Of a DNA stretch of 64,000 nucleotides, positions 33,101 through 46,900 are shown piece after piece (within the stretch, counting starts at the first letter, position 1; each line of letters starts with the position of its first letter). The position numbers were made by a program, and so were the translations under genes. The stretch is from Lepisosteus oculatus (taxonomy: Eukaryota; Chordata; Actinopteri; Semionotiformes; Lepisosteidae), in NCBI RefSeq assembly GCF_040954835.1, contig NC_090703.1:12581001-12645000 (forward strand), in the 5' to 3' direction. Below the pieces are notes generated by a model, which saw only the letters and a list, made by a program, of their open reading frames with translations, had not been told where the DNA came from and searched no databases.

Positions 33101-33714
33101 GGCGCAACAGCTTGAGCAACGCGAAGGGAACCCGCCCTTTCCAAAACGGATTGAAAACATTCAATGATTCAGGTGCAAGGAAAACAGAAAGGATACTTTT
33201 TCAGAGAAGTGAGAAAACAGGTAGCGTCTGCGGAGGTCAGAGGTTACCTCGTTAATGTCGTGCCTCAATGCTGCAACTTGTTCAGCTTCAAGGAGTTGAG
33301 GAGAGAAGACAGTTATGTCTCTGGGGATGCCATCCACGTCCTGCAACACGGCAAGGAAGCCGAGTAAGCATCTCATTACCATGTGCATTATACTTCAGTT
33401 CACACCACAAGCATAAAACAGAAGGAAAAGGAACCCCGAGGAAAAGTGAAGCATTTTTGTCAAATACCATGTCTCAGGGGAAGAACATGATACGTATCAT
33501 TTAAAAACGTGAAGTGGACTGAACCTAGAAAATACAGCTGGATACATGCTGAAAACCCGTGTACACTTCAGATTGATTCGTTTGAGTAACGTCCGGTGGC
33601 TCAGTTGAAAGCGTGCTCTACCCTCACCTCAGACAGCGCTCCGGAAGCCACACATCTGGCCAGCACCTGGGCTGCAGGGGTCACGGCATAGGGCGCCGGC
33701 ACCCAGGGATTCAT
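30138..33714 (-). CDS. haus2: HAUS augmin-like complex subunit 2, six coding exons
   Basis: HAUS2 is a subunit of augmin, which recruits gamma-tubulin to spindle microtubules. Minus-strand coding exons in order: 33714-33628, 33340-33248, 33053-32984, 32676-32544, 31968-31860, 30257-30138. They give 203 residues with matching phases. Family blocks are the N-terminal MNPWVPAP, then SLEVELLQLEKEGAEVTH, then [33 protein letters not shown], and SDVEELSKQILQWKDLQ near the end. The protein is largely heptad-like coiled coil. The HRY junction requires a GC donor (CAG|GCAAGT) at the end of the fourth coding exon. The last exon stops after PEKH, so the protein is about 30 residues shorter than human HAUS2. 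A non-coding first exon probably ends at 34251 (CTTAG|GTGAGA). lrrc57 diverges on the other side. Confidence 0.9.
31105..31195 (-). repeat. Short fragment of the 5S-derived SINE family
   Basis: It starts with AATAATAATAATTCC, then TATATAGCTCTTTCCTGGAC and AATCCACTCAAAGCG. This matches the 3' end of the element at 50165-50930. It lies in haus2 intron 6. Confidence 0.6.
31620..31832. mobile_element. Palindromic MITE
   Basis: The left end (AGTCCTGGTTCTGGAGTGCTGG) and the right end, read inward (CACCCCTGGTCCTGGAGGGG), are diverged inverted repeats. They belong to a common fish non-autonomous DNA transposon family. There is no coding capacity. It lies 28 bp from a haus2 exon. Confidence 0.6.
32095..32260. 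repeat. Two head-to-head copies of the CAGCATGGAATAAACC repeat
   Basis: About 32098-32190 carries the repeat on the minus strand (TTCCATGCTGAAAG, CAAAGGAGCAGGTAAAG, AGGCAGCTGCGT). About 32200-32255 carries the pyrimidine tract and tail on the plus strand (TTTCAGCAAGGAATAAACCC, TTACCTGTTCCTTGACAG). It sits in haus2 intron 5. Confidence 0.6.
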
Positions 33715-34250
33715 CTCCAGGGCAGGGACGCGCCACTCATCAACTGAAATCATCATCGGTATCATTCGGCACTGAATAACAAGCACTGATCGGTAAAGAC
33801 GACAAAGGCACTGTTGGTGTTGGGTGTTGGTGATGAAACAGGAAAATGCAAGACAAATAAGATACATTTCAGACGTTGCACTTACTTCTAACCCGTAGCT
33901 TACTGTAAGTACAAAACATGTACCGGTAGTGGTTATGTTTACAGTTTTTTTTATGCAACCCAAAACCGTTAAAAATCTAATGGAATTAAACAAAATCATT
34001 TAAATAAATTCGAATAAACATCTGCAAAAATCTGAAAGCCGTCGAACACACAATTACTGACATTTTCGAGTGCAGTTCTTTTTGATTCAGCTTGAAGGAG
34101 ACAATACATTTTCTTAATCCCCATTTAAAACTTTAAATATAACAAGACTCATATTTCGCCGCTGGTAGGTTCGCTAGAAGAATATATCACCTTAGCGTGT
34201 TTGAGAACAGGAAGGATCCGTGTTATAATACAACATAACAATAATCTCAC

Positions 34251-34340
34251 CTAAGTGTGATCTTATTTTCCCTCTGCAGTCCCATCACTGCCATTCTATT
34301 TTAAACAATCCCGCACCCGCCTCTTTTCTGCGCACACTGA
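34251..34340 (-). other. Presumed non-coding first exon and start region of haus2
   Basis: On the minus strand a good donor (CTTAG|GTGAGA at 34251/34250) pairs with the acceptor TGATTTCAG just upstream of the coding start. A CRE-like TGACGTA lies near 34341 on the plus strand. The 5' limit is inferred, not seen. Confidence 0.5.
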
Positions 34341-34569
34341 TGACGTATTTTAAAAGCGATTTGGTAATTTGTCAAATTTGTTTCCTCGCCTAACATAATA
34401 ATACAAGACATTTGCACAATTTTAATGTCAAATCACTTATTTTATTGCAGAATTAGTTGCAAAATAAAGATGAGGTTTACTGCGGCTGATATTTTTCAGT
34501 TTCTTAAATAATAACATAATAGCACGAACGTGAACAACATTTTGCCATGTTGTCAGTGCCAGTCTTGTT

Positions 34570-34750
34570 TGAGGGTTCAAGGTAAAAGTTCCGTGAAGTT
34601 GCCCCCCCCCCCCCTAAAGACAGCACAAACGATTAAACCCACTTCATTCGTTAGTGCTGCGTTTGTGCCGGTTTGTGTCGCTGTAAGTAGCGTCTGTGCT
34701 GCTTTCGTTTCAGAGATGTAGCGCCTTGTTTTTTCGGGTAATCACGTGAC
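34570..34750 (-). repeat. Left arm of an inverted repeat pair
   Basis: Read on the minus strand this matches 36822-36995 at roughly 80 percent. Long shared blocks include AGCACTAACGAATGA and GTGGGTTTAATCGTTTGTGC. Both arms end at a TCACGTGA palindrome. A run of 14 C lies near 34602-34615. Confidence 0.8.
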
Positions 34751-34904
34751 TATTTACAAGGACATTTACGGGTACCAACAAACTGGGTACTTGAACTCCT
34801 GATTGTGATTAAAACAATGCGGGCAATTTGTTTTCCGAGTCCGTCTTTTCGGGTTGGGTGGATGTTTCAGTATATTTCAATATAGCGCCTTCTTTTCCTG
34901 CCTT

Positions 34905-34925
34905 TGACGTCACTCTGTGACGTAA
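34905..34925. promoter_or_regulatory. Pair of CRE sites
   Basis: A full CRE palindrome, TGACGTCA (34905-34912), is followed 13 bp later by TGACGTAA (34918-34925). It lies in the divergent haus2-lrrc57 region. Binding is inferred from the motif only. Confidence 0.4.
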
Positions 34926-35568
34926 AAACATTTAAGTCACGACTACCAGATCTTTCAGTTGCGCTCTTTTGACCAGTTGACCCCAGACTTTGCAGCCTTT
35001 ACACGAATAAACAGTCTTACATTTAGGGAGGAGTTGCTATGTTAGCTCATTGGGTAAGGTGTTTCTTTTAATTTTTAACCATGTTCTCGAAAATGTATTG
35101 CTTGTGCACTCCTTTCATTAGTGGTGAAGAGACACCAGTTTCCAAATTACCGCTGGTACAACACGAGAGCCCATATTCACATTTTTATGTATTAGTTTCA
35201 AGATCGAAATAATTTAACAATAAAAACAAAATTGAAAGCACTAGCATAATAATATAATGATCACAGACTTTACATTTCTATTCATTTTTACGTACATAGT
35301 AGAAGGTGTTTCCCCTACCTTAAATATACAAATTAAAATTGTTCAAATACCATGTATTCATTACAGAAAGCAGCGGAGACAGTTATATTGCAAATAAAAA
35401 ATGTATTTATTTCGAAGAGTACGGGACATTGTGAATCAATAAAGACGTTAAAAAAATAAGACGTGTAGTTATTTTGCAAATAAGTAAAGCATTTTAAAAA
35501 TAGCTTCTCATTAACAAAAAACAAGCCGATCCACCCGGCGCTGCTAGCTTGAACAGCTCTCAGACCCG

Positions 35569-35655
35569 TGATTGGCTAAACCCCCGAACAGCTCGGGCCA
35601 CGATTGGGTGAAGATTGAGAATCGACACTCTGATTGGGTAAAGCGCCACAGCGGA
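35569..35655. promoter_or_regulatory. Triple CCAAT-box (NF-Y) array with ETS-like site
   Basis: ATTGG occurs at 35571, 35603 and 35633, each in a favourable GATTGGnT context, spaced 32 and 30 bp. GCGGAAGTTC near 35651 resembles an ETS site. Arrays of CCAAT boxes about 31-33 bp apart are typical of vertebrate cell-cycle promoters. The transcript it would serve is not identified: haus2 exon 1 is about 1.3 kb left, lrrc57 about 1.7 kb right. Confidence 0.5.
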
Positions 35656-35814
35656 AGTTCTGTGTATACCGTGTGTGCTGTATGAGCACGCTGGATATAC
35701 AGAAATACATCCAATGGTTTCCAATTTCTGATCAAGCTTAGAGAAGTCGCACTGAGGTCAAAACTGAATAGCAGACAAAGAATGCCATGGCATCCACAGC
35801 ACGTTCACGATTCC

Positions 35815-36530
35815 GACAGCATGTCACGATAGGAGTACGCGCACATCGGACACATCGCGATACCCATTTTGACTGGCGGATCACTGTCAAGGCGCCACTG
35901 TTGCGACATTAAGTCCATATATCGCGATATGACATACACGACAAAATGCCCCCGCCCCCATGTCCCGACATGGAGCCCGCATATCGCGATATGACATACC
36001 CCGGCAAAAGTGCCCCGCCCCCATGTCGCGACATGAAGCCCCCATGTCGCGATATGAGATACCCCGGCAGAAGCGCCCCGCCCCCATGTCGCGACATGAA
36101 ACCCGCATATCGCGATATGACCTACCCAGCCAAAATGCCCTGCCCCCAGGTCGCGACATGAAGACCCCATATCGCGATACGACATACCCCGGCAGAAGCG
36201 CCCCGCCTCCATGTCGCGACATGAAGCCCGTATATCGCAATATGACATACACCGACAAAATGCCCTGCCCCCATGTCGTGACATGGAATCCATATGTTGC
36301 CATAGAACATACCCTGGACAGGATATGCTGACCCCATGTTGCGACACAAAGTCCATGTATCACGGCACGTCCTATCTGGGTATATCATGTCCTGATATGA
36401 GACCTTTGTTGCGACAGCAGTTCCAGGGTGGCATGGAACCAAGGCGCCAGTCGTGATATACACTGCCGCGATATACATGGGGTCCCAATCATGACATGCT
36501 GCGGAGCTCTTGTCGCAATGGTATCCCACA
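35815..36530. repeat. 62-63 bp palindromic satellite array
   Basis: The core (about 35898-36345) contains seven to eight units with intervals of 62, 63, 63, 62, 63, 62 and 63 bp. Each well-preserved unit has CATGTCGCGACATG followed by CATATCGCGATATG, both 14-bp palindromes centred on TCGCGA, centres 21 bp apart. Between them lies a C-rich linker including CCCCGGCA and GCCCCGCC. Odd and even units differ slightly, suggesting a two-unit higher-order repeat. Units decay at both ends (for example 35821-35860 and 36385-36520). CpG is dense, which is unusual for old fish repeats. Long open frames across it arise from the repeat and are not genes. Confidence 0.9.
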
Positions 36531-36821
36531 ATTACGCGTTTGGCAACAGCATGTCAGGGTAGGGAAAGCAAAGGAAAACGTGCCATAGAAAATAAAAACC
36601 ATGGATCTTACAATCACGATTATTTTACATACATTAGAACCACAGGTTTATGTCACAGATGTTAATTTGTTGGCATGCGTCAAGTCTTAGTATTATTCAC
36701 ATCTAAGGAGGCTCATAGTTTATGGATGTTGTCTTTAAAATGTTAAGGTTACGAGCTAAACTATAACTGAGCGCTTGAACTCGGCAGACGGGGTCACTGG
36801 AGGTCAAAGTCACCGTGCATG

Positions 36822-36995
36822 TTCACGTGATCACCGGGAAACTAAGGCGCTATATCTCGGGAACGAAAGAAGCACAAACGCTAATTTCAACGGCACAAAC
36901 CGGCACAAAAGTAGCACTAACGAATGAGGTGGGTTTAATCGTTTGTGCAGTCTGTAGGGGGGCCATCTTCATGGAGCTCAAGGTGAACTTCGGTA
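36822..36995 (+). repeat. Right arm of an inverted repeat pair
   Basis: This is the inverted partner of 34570-34750. It begins at TTCACGTGATC, runs through GGCGCTATATCTCGGGAACG and GTGGGTTTAATCGTTTGTGC, and ends near AGGTGAACTTCGG. The pair spans about 2.4 kb and encloses the CCAAT array and the satellite. Confidence 0.8.
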
Positions 36996-37376
36996 ACAGA
37001 ATAGAAAGGGCATCTCTTTGGCCCTTCAAACTGTGCATTGTATAGACTAATCATAATTATGTCTTAATTAAAATATAATGTTCAGATTAAAGTACTAACT
37101 TCAGGTGAGATTATCAAAATAGCGAATATCAAATTAGTCATTTTTTCTACGTTTTTTAAAGAGAAGCAGAATTTCATGTGATCCCTTCTTCAAATAGTCA
37201 CGAAACAAATTAATCCCTAGTCTAGCAACGTAGTGTTCTTCCATATATACCAAAATTTTATAATTAACATATGATCCAGACCAAGTGTTTATTTGTTTTT
37301 TCAAAAGTGCAATATACCTTGAACTTTTTAAAATACATGTCAAGATATAAAAAGTTTTAGAGCTTAAGGCTGTTTT

Positions 37377-37399
37377 GTTGCCATTGGTAACATGGCTGC
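37377..37399 (+). promoter_or_regulatory. X-box and overlapping YY1-like motif, presumed lrrc57 promoter
   Basis: GTTGCCATTGGTAAC (37377-37391) fits the RFX X-box with a three-base spacer. AACATGGCTGC (37389-37399) overlaps it and resembles the YY1 site often found at vertebrate transcription starts. A candidate donor (TTCAT|GTGAGC at 37500) and acceptor (CCCGTACAG at 38225) would join this region to the lrrc57 start exon. Confidence 0.45.
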
Positions 37400-38174
37400 T
37401 CGGTGGGCTAGCCCATTTCCTTTCGTCAGCAAGTTTGTCTTTTCTGTTTCCGGGAGATTAAAAACAAAATCTTATTTAGCGGCTTCTGTTCTCAGTTCAT
37501 GTGAGCCCGTGTTGTTGTAAATAGAGCAATCATCTTAACGCACCGAAAATAAGCTTTGGGAATCAGGTAACAACAATCGTTTTGTTTTGCTTCGTTAATG
37601 TTTAAAAACAATTGAAAATAATCAACATATTTATTTTGTGTTTTTGTTACACAGCTAAAATCATTGTAGCGCGATCTGTTTGAGAGTACAATATTATCTG
37701 TTGTAATTTAGACGTATATTTCTGCGTATTTCAGAAAATATTGTTTTGTGCTAAGTTTGCAATAACGTGACTCTGGCGCCTTCCTTGGCATGTTGTTATT
37801 TAATGTAAGTCGTATCAAACTACATTGCTTTGTAGCCTGATTGAAACTTGCACCTAACAGTATTTTAAAATGTTTCTATCAGGATCAAGGGCGTTCGTCT
37901 GTTTCTTTTTTATTATTTTTTTCACGCCATCCTAATAAACCGACATGTTTAATAAAGTATTATTATTAAAAACGTCCCATGTTATAACACTTTAAAGAAA
38001 AACAGTCATTTTAACGCTTTCATGTTACATTGGGCTATTCTTTCAAGTGAGATTGGTAGTGATTTTTTTTGTTTTTGTACGGGAAAACAATACCATTGCA
38101 CAGTCCGAATGAATCAGGCGAAAGGAAAAAAACTGTAGGTGGTACAACAACATAACTGTAGTTATTTCGATTAA

Positions 38175-42443
<4,269 letters not shown>

Positions 42444-43950
42444 AGTCTGGCTTCTGGAGGGCACTTTTAAGAATGGAGGAGATGGGATTTACAGTATAGC
42501 TTCCTCTATACCTGTCAGTAACGGGAGAACAAGGAGAGAGAGGCTGTATGATCTCACAGAGCCATCAGAAGGACAGAGCTACTCAGCTGTCCAGAAGACT
42601 GGAGACCACTTCCACAGCACAGAATGCAATTTTTTAACACAAAACTGCATATATATGCATGGGCTGCATATAGAGATTTGATTGATTTCTCACTGATAAA
42701 TTGGTTGAAAAAGGATAGGTCTGTAAGATTAATCCTTTAAACAATTTGGTATGTGATCCTGCCAAAATAATTACCTTTCTCAATACTCAACACTATTCTA
42801 GACCTGTGTCTAGAGAAAATTGTGTAAATGTTATTTTTTATTAATTGGCAATCTTCACTATCCACTTTGCTCTCAATACATTGGGCCTATTTCTGAAACA
42901 ATGCAGGAGTCTCATGAAACAAGTAAAGTTGTTACCTTTTTTAAAAAGTGCAGTGTAATAATGATAGTATTTATATGCATTGCTTGTATGTACTTCAGGT
43001 TTTTATAAACATTAAAAACAGCTTCATTAGCAAAAAAAAATGTTGGCCCAATGTCTTGCGTGCTTTTCTCTTTCGCTTTTCTCTCTTTATTTATGAAAGT
43101 AGGGGATTAAAAATGACGACCTCTCTGTGAGCATTTTCTCATGAAATGTTGTGTGTATGCAAATAATACATTATAAAGCATTTGTATCTATATATTGAAA
43201 TTAAATGTGTTTTATAACCATACTATTGTTTGATTTAGAAGTGTGTAAAGTGGTGTGAGAATTTAAAAGGAAAGCGAGATGATGTAAGCTTCTTGTTTAC
43301 TACCGAAAGGTCTTCAAAATGTGTTATCGAAAAAACAGTTTTTCAATCTGAGGATTTTGACGATAGTTAACGTTGTACTTCCTTCCAATATATGACGTCG
43401 GATTTTATTTAAATGCTGATTAGAGTTCAAACTATAAATTGCCTCCTGACACATTTTAAGCACGTTTTTTTCCCCTTAGATGAGTGAAAATATAAACACT
43501 AGAGCTATTCGCTAAGAACGCGAATGTAGTCGTTAAATTATATTTTAAAATATATCCTTAAAATATTTCAAAATTAATTTGTAATTACGACTTGAATATA
43601 TTATCTCGGTATTTCAAACACCGCAAAGACTCGCTAGGCGGCGCGTGTCCTGCACATTTCTGCCCAAGGAAAAAAGCGAATTCGGAGTTCAGCTGAAGTA
43701 GCTCTTTTTTTCCATATACAAGGAGAAAGAACTGAAAAAAATTGGTTTAATTTTACCAAGGGGAGTCTAATATAAATATAATTAGTCTGTTGCAACATTT
43801 ATCAAAGATTGACTGGGAGGGGTTGTTTTTCAAGTCAAGTCTAGAGCGACGGAATGTATAGAACGATTTCCGATTGTCGAGTGCGGCTACTGCTGTCCCA
43901 AGTTTCCACATTTTCTCACATCAAGACAGGACGCCGAGCTTTTCGGCTAC
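42444..43950. other. lrrc57 3' UTR and lrrc57-tyro3 intergenic DNA
   Basis: No coding or RNA gene is visible. The part after about 43620 is less AT-rich and presumably carries the tyro3 promoter and 5' UTR. Confidence 0.5.
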
Positions 43951-43956
43951 AATGAG

Positions 43957-46900
43957 ATGAAAATGAAGCTCTTTGGACTCTGGGTTGCCTTTCTCCTGGC
44001 GAGCACTTATCGATGTGGTGAAGGTAAGCGATTTTCGGATGATTCAGCTTACCTTGCCGTGTTCGCTGTTTAGGAATTTGATGTGTGATTTATTCAACTG
44101 TGCAACTTCGAAAAGGGAAACTAACGTTAACTAATGCACTATTTGTATCTGTTACGTTACAGTATACAATATCGTAGAGAAGTCTGGTGAAATATCTTTG
44201 CATATATTTTGTTGTTGTTGTATGTCCCAAAGGAGCAACAAACACGTCCCTACAACAAATCCGTTTGAGGTTAATCTGTTTTGCAATAATTAGACGCGAT
44301 TTAAGAATAAATAGCGAACAGTTTCTTTTTGATTTCCAAGACACATTTAGCCAGTGTGTCAGCATTTTTTTCTAACCAGTGCTGGAAGTGTACTATCAGT
44401 ATCAGTTAATCGCTTTCCCAGCAAGATGCGATCAGTGATTTCCATCAGCAAGGTAATCGGTTTTGAAAAGGCCAGCGTTTAAATTCCGCAAAAAAATGAG
44501 CATGAATATAACATGTAACTAATTCTGTTTGCAGGACTTCACGTTCTGAATTTCTAAGTAAAGAATAAATTATATGGATGGATGATTTACAGAAGCATTT
44601 GAAAATGCGCCTGATTACCCGTTACAAAGAAATGATGACATATATTTATATACTTGGGTTTAGAATACTATGAAAGGAGTGGTTAAAATTTCGTTGTTTT
44701 GTTCCGCTCTGTTCTGATCTGTCGCTTAATTCCCCAAAGTCTTTAAAATGTAATTACACCTAGCGAAATGTACAATTGCAGGAATCACTCTGACTATGTT
44801 TACACCAAAGTATAGACTGAAAAATAAAATAACTCTTTGCGTGCTAAATTCTGATTTGACTCTTAGCGTCATTGAAGGTTTTGTCAGTGATGCTCTCCAG
44901 ATTAAAATAAAATCTTTCTGAAGCAAAATCGTTGGGTTTATAGTTCTAAAAATGTTTTCAAACTACAGGATTCTGAAAATACCTAGACTTTGAAACGCAA
45001 CTGCTTTATTTCCGAAACTGACCGGTTAAATATCTCCTTGCCAAGTGACCATAAACAGAAATATTTGCATTCCTTCTTAGAAGCTTCTTATATTGCTTTC
45101 TGTGACTGTACCAGCAACTAAATGGACAGGTTGTGATATAACACAGATAAAAACCTCTTCCGGTTTTTATGATCTTGTTTAATTGTTTTAGAGTCTGCTG
45201 TCATAGGCACCCCTGCCCTCCACAGATTAATTCATTTAAACAATGCAAACTGTATGAAGCAAGATGAAAAATATATAGTTAGTTTAAGAATAGTTTCTTA
45301 AAGCGCCGCTGAGCTACCTCCACAGATAATTAAACATTTTTCCAAATTAAACAGCCATTTTATACAATACGATGTCCTACTGTTCCACGAAGGGTATTGC
45401 ACCCTCAGGTGCGATTGTAAAAGAATATTTTTGTGCGTGGTCACTTAAATTGGGCGGAATATCAGGAAGTGCAAAGGTATGGAAGTGATCAGGCCTAAAA
45501 ATAAGCTTAAACATTATTACAAATAATGGCAATCTTAGCTCATACAGGGCAGTTTAATCTTCTTCACATAAGTGCATGGAATCTATCAAAGTAGACTTTT
45601 AGAATACTAAAAAAAAGTTGAAGATTTTCGTAAAAAATTGATGTTTGGTGTCTGTGTGGAGTTAAAATTGCCAAAACAAGTTGATTAAGAATTGGTATGA
45701 ATAGATATGCAAAACATGATGGTGAATGCTAGAACACTAAGCGAATGACCCACTTGACCAGTGAGCAGTGATTGTGTGGTCCCTCTGAGCAGGACCACCG
45801 TAGGGAACCTGTTCTGTGACAGTGTGGAGAGGCCAGGAGAGACAGGTTATGTTCTGACAAGCCACACCGGCTGAGAGCGGCTGAGTTTTCTGTCTGCAGT
45901 GGCTACAGCACATGAAATTCCAGGAAGAAATGACTGCAGTTCCCCATCTGCTTGGACATCATTTGCATGCCTGTAGGCTGTTCAGGGTTAACCTGTTTAC
46001 CACACAGAGACTCAATCACTGTCTTCAGGTGGCCAGCACGCATCAGAGGTGGAGGAGAAGGGAGTGGTGAGGTTTTACTCACAATAAAGGCTGTTTAACC
46101 TTGACATAGTGTGGAGATTGTGCAATGGGTGGAATGCTGACTGTGGCATGAACGCAGCGGAAATATGATGATATACAGAGGAGTCTCCTTTCATACCAGA
46201 ATGTCTCTGGTGCCGGCTCTGAGCAATCTTACTGCTCGGAGACTAATTGCAATTTCCATAATACTTTACTGTACTCTTGTGTGAGTCCAGTGCTTCACCT
46301 GAGAATATCCCTTCTTTGTAGGTATTCACAGACAGATGTTCTTTTGTCAGTGTTCTGAAATATCATAGGACGTCGGGCCTCCTTTTGGTGAAGACAGCGA
46401 CCATTATGATGAGACAGTACAGTCAGACCCAGCTATAGTGTGCAGACATAATACAGAGCCTCTGCTCTTTTCAGCAGGATAACTTACAATGTCACAGTTA
46501 ACACGTCCAGCCAAACAGAGATGTGTATGGTTATTACGCAGTATCATGGAAGCCAAAAATATGACCTTTTTTATTTAAATCTACAACCTACAGTTACAAA
46601 ATTTCCTAATTTTACTATAAAAATGATGAGGTTGTAGGCAAAGAGACTCATAATCCACTAACCAATCGCAAGCTCAGCTTCCCATTTCTCTCAGTTCCTG
46701 GCATTGCCACACTCATGGCATTTGAACTGCATGATTCCAGGTTCATTTTTACTGGGAAAGGATTGGTCAGAACTTGACCCTTTTTGTGCATCAGGTCATC
46801 ATTGTATTGCGGGTCATCCCAGTTGTCTTTTGTGTGATCCTGGAGAAACGGGTGCCCTGTCAGACACCCATGCTACATGGGTCGCACAAAAACTGCGAGC

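Noticed and set aside
33590-33625. tRNA A-box-like GGCTCAGTTGAAAGCG near haus2
   Set aside because: No B box or cloverleaf follows. It lies at an intron/exon edge of haus2.
35898-36345. Regular 62-63 bp spacing resembling a CRISPR array
   Set aside because: There are no unique spacers: the linkers repeat as well. The genome is a vertebrate.
35805-36356. 183-codon minus-strand open frame, and similar ones in other frames, across the satellite
   Set aside because: Open frames exist on both strands because the repeat lacks stop codons. The unit length is not a multiple of three and the residues simply follow the DNA repeat.
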